A stretch of 64,000 nt of DNA. It comes from Heterostelium album PN500. Taxonomy: Eukaryota > Evosea > Eumycetozoa > Acytosteliales > Acytosteliaceae. The DNA lies in NCBI RefSeq assembly GCF_000004825.1, contig NW_008805094.1:62001-126000 (forward strand), in the 5' to 3' direction. The translations under genes and the position numbers were made by a program. The notes under the pieces are model-generated. The model searched no databases and was not told the origin of the DNA. It saw only the letters and a list, made by a program, of their open reading frames with translations. Of the stretch, positions 12,415 to 23,060 are shown piece by piece. Each line of letters opens with the position of its first letter. Position 1 is the first letter of the stretch.

Positions 12415-15400
12415 ATGAATTTGAATGGTATAGATTTATCAAAAGTTAAATTTGTAGAGGTTGTGGAAGATGAAGATTTAGAAGATTTCGATGATGAAAT
12501 GATTGATCAAGATGGCGAGGAAAATGAAGATGATCAAGTCGATTATGAAAGTGATCAAGTAATTAAAGTTGAATCATTGTATAATGACAAGAAGGATAAG
12601 AAAAATAATAGTAATGAAAAGAGAGAAAAGAAAACACTAGAGATCAACAAATCAAGAGCACAAACAACAACACAAAACAGAAAGCTAAAGACTGTGTTCA
12701 AGCCAGAGTCAGTGATCGGTAGTATCTACACAGGTGGACCTATCATTGTCAACAGTGAAGCATCGTTCATGATTACAACATGTTCTAATCGTGTCTGTTT
12801 CGTCTCTACCGAGGATGGAGTGGAGTTGTACGAACCATTAGTATTTGAGGCCAAGGTCACTGCATTGTCACTCTCACCAGACAACACCAAGTTGATGGTT
12901 GCACTCAATAATCTCCATCTGCATATATATGACATGACCAAGTTGGCTGGTGTTGCTGCCGATGAAATCAAGTTGGTCGATGCCGACAACGACCAACAAG
13001 CCGACAAAACCGATCAAAAAGAAAAAGAAGACGACATTACCAGAACATCCAGACTTTTGATACGTATGTGGAAAGCACACGAAGCACCCATCTTATCGAT
13101 CGACTTTCATTCATCGGGTGGTGTAGTTGCCACTGGATCTGCAGATGGATCGGTCAGAGTTTGGGATATCGATAAGGGATTCTGTACACATAATCTTAAA
13201 GGTATTTAAATCATTCATCTACGCCAATATATAAAAACTAAACTAAAATTGTTATGACTTTGTAGATGATTGTGGTGTTGTTTCCATTGTTAAATTCCAT
13301 TCAAAGACATTGAGAGTAGTTGCAGTAAGTGATGACAATAACATTAGAGTATGGGATCTAGTAACCAAACAAAGGTAAGTAAAGTTTTAACAGATGTGCG
13401 TAATTTTTATAATTCTAATTCATTTAATTGTCTATAGAGTAATATTAGAGAATCATTTGGCACAGATTTCAGGTATTACTTTTTCAAATTCAAAAGAAGA
13501 ACTAATTTCATGTGGTAGAGATAAAGTACTCAGTCTATGGGATATGACAACACTTAAGCTCAAAAAGACTGTTCCAATATTCCAAGAGTTGAGTGGTATA
13601 ATCACACTTCCAAAGAGATTTTTAAATAGTACATCATTACCCGAGAAATTGCAAGCAAAAATAAAGGCAATTAGAACAAAATTATCTGGTAACTATAGTT
13701 TAAAGAGTACTCTTTAAAGACTTTTCAAGTACTAATGACTATGTTTAATTTATAGCAAATCCACAACTTTCAAGTAAAGTATCAAAGGAAGATCTTACAA
13801 TTGTTGTAGGTGGATATGATGTTATGCGTGCTTGGTGTATGGAGACTGGTGAATCGGTATGGAGAGAAGACGGACTTGAAAAGAAAGATCAAAAAGATAA
13901 TGATCAAGATATTGAACCATTGTTTACCTATACACATATATTGTAATTATTTAAACAATTAGAATCATTTTATTTGAATTGTTATTAATATTAATCATAA
14001 CATCTAGACAATCAAAAGATAAGATCATTTCAGTTACCTCGGAACATAATATGATAGTATATGAATGCGAATCATTCGATAGAGTATCCGAGATTATTGG
14101 ATACAACGACGAAATTGTAGATATAAAGTATTTGAATAAAACAGAGATAGCTGTTGCAACCAATTCCAACGAAGTAAGTTTAATTATTTAATTAGAGATT
14201 GATTCTATAATTTTTATTAATTTTTTTTTTTTTTAATATATTGTTTTTTTAGATAAGATTATATGATTTAAATACAAAGAAATCAAAGTTATTAAGAGGA
14301 CACAGTGATTTGGTCATGGCAATCGATGTGTCTAATGATGGAAAGTTGTTGGTATCAGCATCACGTGACAATTCAATTCGTTTGTGGAATGTCGAGACTT
14401 TGGAGTGTCTGAGTGTTGGAAATGGACATACCGGAGTGGTCTCTGCCATTGCAATGTCAAAAAAGTCTGGCTATATCATCTCTGGTAGTTTAGACAGAAC
14501 TCTCAAACTGTGGAAGTTGAACGGAAAGACCAAGCAGCTCGAAGTGCAAACCACTGTTATTGCTCATGACAAAGACATCAACTCGATTCAGATTGCACCA
14601 AACGATAAGTTGGTTGCAACAGGTTCACAAGATACCTATGTGAAGCTATGGAATGCTGCCGATCTCAAATCGGCCGGTGTCATCAAGGCACACCGACGTG
14701 GTGTGTGGTCCGTAGACTTTTCTCCGGTCGATCAATGTCTTCTTTCGACTTCAGCAGATGGATCCATCAAGATTTGGTCACTTGCCGACTTTAGTTGTCT
14801 AAAGACCTTCGAAGGTCATTCTGGATCGGTTTTGCGTGCAACCTTTATCAGCTATGGTATGCAGATTGTCTCTGTAGGTACCGACAGTCTTGTCAAACTC
14901 TGGACTATCAAGACAAACGAATGTGTCAACACATTTGAGAAACACGATGCTAAAATCTGGGCATTGGCTGTTACACCTCAGAATGACCAACAGCAATTCA
15001 TCACCGGTTCTTCAGACTCTAGAATTATCGTATGGAAGGACTATACCATATTAGAGGAGATCGAGAAACATCTTAAAGAAGAAGAAGCAATTAAAAAGTA
15101 AGTATACTAAATAATTTTTAAATCTTAAATATTTTTATACTAATATATTGTATTATTATTTATTTCCTATTTTTACCAGTCAACAATCATTGGATACTTC
15201 ACTTAGACAAAGAGATTTCAAGAGAGCATTAAAATTGGCATTGATTCTTAATCAACCAAGACAATCACTCAATATCTTTAATATGATGATGGAAAGTGAG
15301 AATGGAGAAGATCTAATCAAGTCTACACTAAAAAAGTTTGGTAAATTGGATATTGTAAAGATTTTGAAATTCGTACGTGATTGGAATACCAATTCGAAAT

Positions 15401-15687
15401 TCGTACCAGTATCTCAAATTATTTTAAGATCAATTATGACAATGTATGTATAGTTATGGTTTTGGAGTAAAAAAATTATTATTTACTAAATAATTATATT
15501 ATAAAATAGGTATTTACCAAGTGAGATAATAAAGATCCATGAATTACCAGAGCTATTGGAATCACTTATCCCTTACAATGAAAGACATTTCCAGAGATTA
15601 GATAGAATATTACAAAAGACTTATCTGTTGGATTTTACCATTTCTTCAATTAATCCAGCCGCATCAGATTTACTGAAACAAAGATAA
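12415..15687 (+). CDS. utp13: U3 snoRNP WD40 protein Utp13/TBL3
   Basis: Eight exons, join(12415..13201, 13266..13374, 13438..13688, 13756..13942, 14008..14173, 14253..15097, 15180..15443, 15510..15687), give 928 residues. After a very acidic, Lys-rich N-terminal segment come two blocks of WD40 repeats (for example GSADGSVRVWDI, SCGRDKVLSLWDM, SASRDNSIRLWNV, STSADGSIKIWSL, GSSDSRIIVWKD), then the helical Utp13 C-terminal domain starting at LRQRDFKRALKLAL. This tandem-propeller plus C-terminal domain layout is that of Utp13/TBL3, a UTP-B subunit of the nucleolar small-subunit processome needed for 18S rRNA maturation. Yeast and human proteins are about 810-820 residues; the excess here is mainly the charged N-terminus. 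Confidence 0.92.
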
Positions 15688-15889
15688 ACAAAGTGAAACA
15701 ATTTAAATTGAATAAAATTAGTTTAAAAAAATATCAAAAACTGAGATATTAAATATTAATATATAGTTGTATAATAATTCTCGTTACTATGGATTTCAGT
15801 CAACAGAAACTCTGATTAGACTAATTAGAAGTGTGGTTGTGATTCTCTTGATTGTAAAAAAAAAAAAAAAGATTAAGAGATTGGTTTTA

Positions 15890-16438
15890 TACAGAGATTT
15901 TTATCGAAGTATCTACCGCTCGAAAGAATCATTTTGCTCATGTTCGCTGATGACACTGGTGCTTTCACCCGGAACTTGGATGAACTGCAAAGAGTCATCC
16001 ATTGGTTTAACCTGTTCAAACTATCCACCACTGCGGACGTTAACTCTAGTAAATCGGTTATCATTCCGCTCGGTAACACTTCCACTGTTAACCTTCCGTT
16101 CCCTCTCTCCACCGTGCCTGAAAGATACTTAGGTGTCAACTTCAACCCGGATGGTCACTGCCCCAAACTGGCAAGTATAATCAATCTCATTAAAGCTAAC
16201 CTAGATCTGTATAAGAATAAAGTTTATACTCTTAGAGCGAAATCAACCATCATTAAATCTTATGTACTTCCCATGCTCTTCTATCACTTCAATCTTGAAT
16301 CACACACCTAATCAAATCAAGCTTGTCAACAGACTTATTGCTTGGTTCTTCACTAGTGCACCTGATGCCAAAGCAAAGTTCAAAGCGCTTTGTAGAAAAG
16401 TCATGGATATTTCAGTGAACACTCATAGACAATACTCC
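15890..16438 (+). mobile_element. LINE (non-LTR retrotransposon) reverse-transcriptase fragment
   Basis: An open frame at 15895-16311 contains the reverse-transcriptase catalytic box FADDTGAF and, about 65 residues on, ERYLGVNF, the YLG motif typical of non-LTR elements, followed by LRAKSTIIKSYVLPMLFYHF. The match continues just downstream in another frame as NRLIAWFFT, so the reading frame is shifted once near 16311. Base composition is visibly less AT-rich than the flanks. Endonuclease, 5' ORF and poly-A tail are absent, so this is a dead internal fragment, probably of a dictyostelid L1-like (TRE-type) element. It lies just downstream of the Utp13 gene; no tRNA gene, the usual TRE target, is visible nearby. 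Confidence 0.8.
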
Positions 16439-16702
16439 TAAATATGACAAATTCTCTCAAATATAAATAATAAATTTTAAAATATTTAATTTAAAAATAT
16501 TTAATATTTAATTAATATTTACAAACAAATATAATAAATAAAACATTTATCAAATAAATAATAAAGAAAATTCAATAATAAATAAAATGTTTAAACACAG
16601 TTATAAAGAATAATTGTTAAATAATCTAAATTTATTTATTTTAATGTTTATTTTCAGTGGCAGTGCATGCACATCTGTGGTGTTGTCAATATACTCAAAG
16701 GT

Positions 16703-17165
16703 TTATATTTGGGTATTGTTGGCAACATGCTAAATATGGAAAAAAGAAAAACAGAAAATAGATTCGAATTAGCTTAAATATTTATTAAAAAAAGAATTAA
16801 CATACCATTAATATGAGAGGTTGCACAATGTCCAACCTTTTTGTTTGATAATGAAATTGTGAAACATTCACATAAATTACATTCGAATCTGCTGGTGAGA
16901 CGCGAAAAAGTAAATATGTAATTAATGTTGAAAATTTATTTTTTTTATTTTCTAATATTTTGTTGAAAATATAATCTTCCAAATCAGTGATATAAATCAT
17001 AAGATTCCTCTTTAAATTAAGTTGGAATTGATTTATATGGATGATGTTGTTGTTTATGTTGTTGTTATTGCTGTTGTTATTGCTGTTGTTATTGATTTCA
17101 TATGTGAGATCAATGATTTCTTCTGTATACTTGTTTTCCTTTGTTAAATCAATTATAATCTTCAT
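16703..17165 (-). CDS. Small hypothetical protein with two SUMO-interaction-like motifs
   Basis: Tentative gene complement(join(16703..16729, 16806..17165)), 128 residues, using a GTATGT donor and a TTTAG acceptor. I recognise no family. The first 25 residues contain KIIIDLTKEN and EEIIDLTYE, both fitting the SUMO-interacting consensus of three or four hydrophobic residues next to acidic residues (compare VIDLT in known SIMs). An Asn-rich stretch follows, then an amphipathic region and a possible conserved patch around VSPADSNVIYVNV. The neighbours are mobile-element remnants, so it could be a gene fragment. Confidence that it is a real gene is low. Confidence 0.33.
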
Positions 17166-17690
17166 TCTTAATATAAATTGTTTTTTCTATACAAAAATGA
17201 AAATATGATTTGCTATTTATATTAAATTCTATACTATCAAAGTAATGAATGAGTTTACAGTAAAAAATAATATTTTACAATATTATATAAAAAGTTAAAA
17301 AAGTTAAAAAGATTACAAAATATATTATTCAAAAAATAAAGTTTTACAACAAAAGATAATTAAAATGATCAGAAAATAGTTATTTTTGAAAATTCTGTAA
17401 GTTAACATGAGATAGAGTTCTAAATAGTTTTGTAAACAAGTATATATCCACATTAAATTGTGAACAAATACTCAAGCAAATCATATAAAATAAACAAGAA
17501 GTGTGAGTAATGTTTATAAACACTGAGAAAAAAAAATTGAAAAGAAGAGAGAGAATATATATATATATATATGGTTGAAATAGGTGAGTAAATAAATTTA
17601 AATAAATCAATAATTCTCAATTTACAATTATATTTATGATAAAACAGAAAATAAATAAATACAGATACAACAGTGAATGATATTTTAAGT
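17166..17690. other. Intergenic, AT-rich
   Basis: Low-complexity AT-rich DNA between the small hypothetical gene and the left end of the hAT element. A 76-codon minus-strand frame at 17380-17610 is Leu/Phe/Tyr-rich and looks like a chance frame in AT-rich DNA. Confidence 0.55.
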
Positions 17691-17710
17691 GTTATATCAC
17701 AGTGCTGTGA
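17691..17710 (+). repeat. Left terminal inverted repeat of the hAT element
   Basis: GTTATATCACAGTGCTGTGA. It matches the reverse complement of the right end apart from one additional G, and it contains a CAGTG core of the kind common at hAT ends. Confidence 0.65.
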
Positions 17711-17783
17711 TTTGGATTATTCAACACTCCTCAGTACTATTAATAGATGAATATTATTAAATTTAATTGATTTATTTAATTGA

Positions 17784-20265
17784 TTATTTGATAAAATCTA
17801 ATTTAGAAATGCTGTTAGAACAGACTTGTGATTTGATAACTGTTTTCCCAAGAGACCACCTATTTTTAGTGAGCATGTCAGAGCTGTAACGGAATTCAAT
17901 CTCTGCAGGTGTAGATGTGCATTGAATGGCGAGATAGTCTCTAGCAATCCTAGATAGAACTGGGAACTCAATTTGATTCTCTTTCCAATACTGCAATGAG
18001 TCATTTGAGAATGTAGTTGGTAGATTTTTATATTTTGATAATTCATTCTCATTTTGTTCAACAATAATCTTGTTGAAATAAAAATAAAAATTAATAAATA
18101 TAATAAGAGTATTGATAGTGTAGATATAAAAATTAATTTAACTTACTATCTTTTGAGTGGATAAAATAAACTTCATTCTATCCATCTCTGGTTTGACTGA
18201 TTCTATACTGGTTTTATTTCCCTTAGTACCTCCATATTTAGTATAAATTGATTCAATTGAATTGTTTATGTTATTCCAATAATCTTTCCAAAATTCACTT
18301 TTAAATACCTCTAATTTGGTGAATGGTGCAAGAAAAGTTGAGATATAAAATGGTTCTATTCCATAATCAAGTGTTGTATAGTAACCCTAAAAAGTTTATG
18401 AATGTTTATATGATTAATAGTTTTCAAAAAAAAAAAGTTTTTTTAAAAAACCTTCAAATTTGAAAATGCAAATGTTAATAAAATATGATTACATACATCT
18501 ATTTCTTTCCAAAAGGCTTCAGCAGCAGTCTTGAGAATCTTATTGGTTTTCCATTCCTCTCCAATGTCCAAGAGCCGACCATACACAGGTAAACTGCAAG
18601 ACAGATTAACATCAGCTCCTTGTAATGCCAAAGTAATAAAATCCACACCATCCAAGAATTTATTGATTTGTTTGATGATATCCCATTCATCGGTAGTGAG
18701 ATGGATATCATGTTTCGTAATCTTATATTTAATGTCGTAATCAACTGCATCTTTGATCCTGATGAATCTACTAGTCATCTGAAAAGCAGATGACCAACGG
18801 ATTGGGTTCAATACTTTTGGCTTTAACCTGTCCTTCTTTTCAGTTTTTAGAATTTCAAAAATTCTAAAATTTTAAAATTTTTTATTAATTATGTAAAAAA
18901 AAAAATTATAATTGTGTTTCTTACCCAAAAAAAGCATCTGTTTGGTTACTGGAGTTTCTTAAATTTGAACCATAGGAGTGAATTTTATCGAAAAGATATT
19001 TCGTTGATTTATCTCCTATAAATGCTTTTATTGCTGAAAAAGAAGGGTTAATAAATTCAATGATGTATAGGAACAAATTGTTTGTTTAAAACAAAATATT
19101 AATATTTTAATATTTTTTTTATTTTTATACAACTTGAATAGCTAATGTATTATTTTTATTATATTCACTTACCTAAATTAATCACATGGTTTAAACATAA
19201 AATATGTCCACCCTGGAATCCTTTGTAATCATTGGAAGGATCTTGGTTTTTGACAATGTTCTCCACTGTAGTGTGGTTGTTCGAGCAGTTGTCAGAAGTG
19301 GTGCACATTATCTTTTTGGAGATATCAAACTTTTCTATAACATCAAAAAAAAGTTTTGATAGAGTTATACCTGAATCATGTTAATAAAATAATATTTGAT
19401 TGAATTAATAAATTGTAAATTAAAAATTCATTTTACAATACCTACCTGTTTTATCGCTTTTTAGGCTCTCCATTCCTAACAAACACTTTCTAGCTTTAAA
19501 TTGACTATCGATCCAATGACCAGTTACACCCAAAAAAGAGATATCCTTGACACTCCAGATATCGAAACAGAAACTGATTTTGGAATCCATAGTCTTGAAA
19601 TACTCTCTGAGTTGTACAACTTGATCATCATATCTTTTTATTATTCTATTTTTAATAGTATCTCCACCAACTAAATTGAACTCTGGTCTTAACGATGAAA
19701 TAAAATTTTTAAATCTCTCATCCTCTGTTAAGTTGAAGGGAAGATTTTTTTTGATTACTAAATCTATTAATAATTCCCTATTTTAATATAGTTAATAATT
19801 GAATATTCAATTTAAGATCATATATACATACTCTGATACACCTTGACTAAAAGGTTTTGATATAGCAAGTGCAAGTGTTTCTGCTTTTTTCCTTTTTTGT
19901 TCTGCGACATACGACCAATCTATTTCACTTTCTTTGTGGCAAGATAATCTCACATCTATAAAAAAATTAAAGAGAAAGAAATATAATAGGACAATCAGAT
20001 CACTTGAAATTGTTATTATTTTGTTAAATTTAAAAATCTTACTCTCAAGATGTGCCCATCCTAAACCACTAGACACTGATTTTTTGTCTACCTTATCGTA
20101 TTTAAAAGAAAATACTTGACAGTATTTACACTTCATTTTAATTAAATTCTTATCATTCGAATCTATAAATTTAAAAAAGTGTTCATAAATAGAACTATTA
20201 TATTTATTGGATCTTTTTTTTATTTCTTTATCAGATGAACTATAAGGGTGATATTTTTCACTCAT
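17784..20265 (-). CDS. hAT transposase, intact, eight exons
   Basis: Exons complement(join(17784..18068, 18147..18386, 18497..18863, 18925..19033, 19173..19370, 19446..19777, 19832..19955, 20043..20265)) keep phase at every GT-AG join and give 625 residues. The order is: a BED-like zinc finger (KCKYC then WAHLE...SCH); the RNase H-fold core with SFCFDIWSVKDISFLGVTGHWI (first catalytic Asp), CTTSDNCSNNH (second Asp) and CLNHVINL (the hAT C-x2-H); RWSSAFQM and the insertion-domain helices around LTTDEWDIIKQ; then the C-terminal hAT dimerisation domain (FPVLSRIARDYLAIQCTSTPAEIEF ... LTKNRWSL, residues quoted in parts). It should cut and paste its element. Seven introns are unusual for a transposase, so a domesticated host gene is an alternative, though terminal repeats are still present. 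Confidence 0.85.
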
Positions 20266-20698
20266 TTTATAACTATTATAAAATTAATTATTATTAATAA
20301 ATTCTAAAACTCTAACACTGAATCAATCAAAAATTTATAATTGTAATAAATGTGAAATCAAAAAATAAATTTAAAAAAAATTCATAAATATTGTTAAATA
20401 TTTGATAAATATTTTTCAAAATCTTGAATTTACCTCCCCATCGCACATATACCAAATTTATGATCAAAGTTAGTGTTTGAAAACATATTATTCAAATAGT
20501 TACAAGAGTTAAATAATAAATCAAATAATATCAGTAATACTATTGAAATTAAAAAATTTATACTACATTTCACATGTGAATATGTATGTCATATATCATA
20601 TATAGTTTATAAAACGTTTTTTGATTTTAATCACTTGACTTTATGTATTTTTTGGTGTATTAGCAATTTAAATACTATACACCGACTACTATATAGTC

Positions 20699-20717
20699 TC
20701 ACAGACTGTGATATAAC
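20699..20717 (-). repeat. Right terminal inverted repeat of the hAT element
   Basis: The plus strand reads TCACAGACTGTGATATAAC, the reverse complement of GTTATATCACAGTCTGTGA. The pairing with the left end covers 19 of 20 positions with one single-base gap. Confidence 0.65.
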
Positions 20718-21302
20718 TATTTTATTATATATGTAATTAGTCAATGACTGTATGACATATAGTATGACATATGTAGTTTGAAATTTCTACACACTGGTAT
20801 GTTTTTCAAATAGATTAAGTTAACCAATTAAATTCCGTACAAGTACAACGCACCACGAATCAATTCAACTCCTAAACATTCATTTAATATCTTGATCCTT
20901 TTATAATGGTATAAACAGTCAATGAACTATATATATATGAAAAAAAAATAATTTGTTTTATTTGTATTTTTCAAAAAAATCATACAAATATGAATATATA
21001 CATATGTATTTTTGTATGTCAAAGTGAAAAATGTGTTAATTAGTGTTATTATAAAATTAAATAATTCAATTCAATTATATCGTACTTCAATTCATTCACA
21101 TAGTGTTGTTATATTAACATTTAATAATAATTTTATTGATATAACCGATCGAGGTTTAGAAAATTATTTAATTTATAGATCTATAAATTTAATAAAGTTT
21201 ATATTTATTTAATATTTATATTAAAATATATTTGATATATATTTATAATAAATATTAAATATTCAAATTTAATATTTGAGTTGAGTATTTATTTATTATA
21301 TT
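20718..21302. other. Intergenic, AT-rich
   Basis: AT-rich spacer between the hAT element and the chromodomain fossil. A 66-codon plus-strand frame at 21012-21212 has only AT-driven composition; no feature is supported. Confidence 0.55.
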
Positions 21303-21606
21303 TAGGAGTATTGATGTTCACGATCTAGTGCCATACACTCCAAATGACGACACACTATTCGACCCAGCCATCCGCGATTTCCAAGAACCAGAACCAGAAG
21401 AAATCGACAACGAACTGGAATATGAAGTAGAAGCTATACTTAATCACCGCAAGTTCGGAAGAAGCAAGAATTACAAGTATCTAATACGATGGCTTGGATA
21501 TGGAGAAGACAAGAGCACTTGGGAATACGAGGAGAACCTAACCAACTGTAAACTAATTCTAGATAACTATAAACAAAAACATAATATAGAATTAAATCAA
21601 AATTAA
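21303..21606 (+). mobile_element. Fossil fragment of a chromodomain LTR retrotransposon (chromovirus)
   Basis: An isolated stretch of about 90-100 codons encodes a linker and a chromodomain (YEVEAILNHRKFG ... YLIRWLGYGEDKSTWEYEENL). This is the form found at the integrase C-terminus of Ty3/Gypsy chromoviruses, a class that includes dictyostelid Skipper-type elements. The base composition is clearly less AT-rich than the flanks. No gag, protease, reverse transcriptase, integrase core or LTR is visible around it, so only the terminal part of the element remains. A solo host chromodomain gene is a less likely alternative because no start region is present. Confidence 0.7.
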
Positions 21607-21879
21607 ATTAATCAGCACACAACACTCAGCAAAATCAAAATTGAAAAATTGAAAAATCAAAAAACAAAAAAAAAAAAAAAATAAATCAACACACAACACG
21701 TCACAAGTCAAATCAAGTCAACACACAACCTTAAAGAAGAAAGCAGAGTGTAAGAGATGCTCGTTACCAATTACAGCATACAACTACAGATATATGATAT
21801 AGGACTAATTTATATTTAAGTTATAGATCAACTAGATCTAGATAGATCTACCAACTGCAACAACAAGTATATAAATAAA

Positions 21880-22360
21880 CTGCACGATTGCAAACGTTCA
21901 TTATTCATTTTCTTATCACTTAAATATAACCTTAGTCTTAAATACCACGTTAATAGTGTTAAATTCAAGTGTGAGCATTGTTTATATTCTTATAGTGAAT
22001 TGACCAAACTCAATAGGCACAAGAGAGAAAAGCACCCCAATGAAATGAAAAAGTCACATTGGGAGCAGCCATTCCAAGTGAATGCAGATATAAATTCGAA
22101 GCAGTGTTGTCATAACAACTGTGAAGTAAAAGTGACTCTATCAAACTATGCAAAGCTCTGAAAACCAAACATCCTTGGTTGGGAAACGAATAATAAACTG
22201 GAATTAGACGAAATCACATGTTAAGGGTGCAAAAACAATTGGATTGTTTTCAGATCAAAAGAGAGAGAAATAACCTTGCAGTGTCTACTCCTATTTGACA
22301 TCTTAATAGATTTATTGTTTTCAGTGTGTTTACCTATTTATTTACAAAAAAAAAAAAAAA
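21880..22360 (+). pseudogene. Decayed C2H2 zinc-finger gene fragment
   Basis: In one frame a good C2H2 finger is read at about 21961-22040: KCEHC, twelve residues, H, four residues, H (Cx2Cx12Hx4H, ending NRHKREKH). Just before it is a degenerate finger starting with C at 21889 (KYNLSLKYHVNSV), and after it a third partial one (KQCCHNNCEVKVTLSNYAKL) that ends in a stop at 22159-22161. Coding-like sequence continues beyond the stop (PNILGWETNNKLEL) with another stop near 22220. No start codon or acceptor is clear. This looks like a broken multi-finger DNA-binding protein of unknown role, possibly itself derived from a mobile element. Confidence 0.5.
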
Positions 22361-22416
22361 AGTTAGAATTAATATATAAGTTTTCAAAGTATTTGAAGGT
22401 ATTGGTGGATTGACAT

Positions 22417-23060
22417 TTAATCAAATTGACATGTGTTTGGATCGATATTTAGAACAAAAGAATCTATTTGTAGAAGTAAGAAGTTACTAAGAACTCTTGA
22501 CTGTAATACTACAGAAAGAGATGATGAATATTTGGATAAGGTATTCGAATTGGAGTTGTGCTTTGATGGTGATATATGTAGTCGAAATATCAATCGCCAA
22601 ATGGAAATCAACAAACATCAGATTGGAAATCAACAACATTAAGAATATACTAGATGATATTATGAACCAAAAATGTGATGATATTAAGAACATAACATTC
22701 AACGATAATTTAATCGTTTTTTTGGAAATACATTTAAAAGAGAAGAAGAGAGAATTAAACAAAAGAAAAGGAAGATACAGCAAGATAGGCAACAAGATAA
22801 GCAACAAGATAAGCAACAAGACAAGAAACAAGACAAGAAACAAGATAAGAAACAAGACAAGAAACAAGACAAGAAGCAAGACAAGAAACAAGATAAGAAG
22901 ATACAATACAAGAAGCAAAACAAGAAACAAAAAAATAAAACAAAATATTTTAGTTATTTTTTTAATATTATTCTTACTTTTTTGCAGTTCTTTTATTGTG
23001 AACTCTGTTCATCTTTTAATCTATTCATATTTGCTGAACTGTGTTTCTGATATGCTTTAA
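22417..23060 (+). other. Unassigned open frames with a Lys/Gln/Asp repeat
   Basis: Overlapping plus-strand frames run through this stretch. One (22433-22642) reads EYLDKVFELELCFDGDICSR; a second (22497-23060, 187 codons) ends in a hydrophobic tail; a third passes through the repeat as KKQD units and also ends hydrophobic. I cannot decide the frame or exon structure and recognise no domain. It may be one gene with an unresolved intron, or another decayed gene of this block. Confidence 0.25.
22787..22902. repeat. 12-bp tandem repeat (AAGAAACAAGAC-type)
   Basis: Roughly nine imperfect copies of a 12-bp unit, varying between AAGAAACAAGAC, AAGAAACAAGAT and AAGCAACAAGAT. Depending on frame it encodes KKQD or KTRN tetrapeptides and no stop in two frames, which explains the long open frames on both strands here. 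Confidence 0.8.

Larger units (their letters stand above)
17691..20717 (-). mobile_element. hAT-superfamily DNA transposon, apparently complete
   Basis: About 3.0 kb bounded by short imperfect terminal inverted repeats (17691-17710 and 20699-20717, identical except for one extra base on the left) and containing one intron-rich transposase gene with no break. Immediately outside, the 7-mer TATTTTA occurs at 17681-17687 and 20718-20724. This could be the remains of an 8-bp hAT target duplication, although on the left three bases separate it from the inverted repeat. The complete coding capacity and recognisable ends suggest recent activity, or retention as a host gene. Confidence 0.72.

Noticed and set aside
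17380-17610. 76-codon minus-strand frame
   Set aside because: Leu/Phe/Tyr/Ile composition expected from AT-rich DNA, no start context and no similarity.
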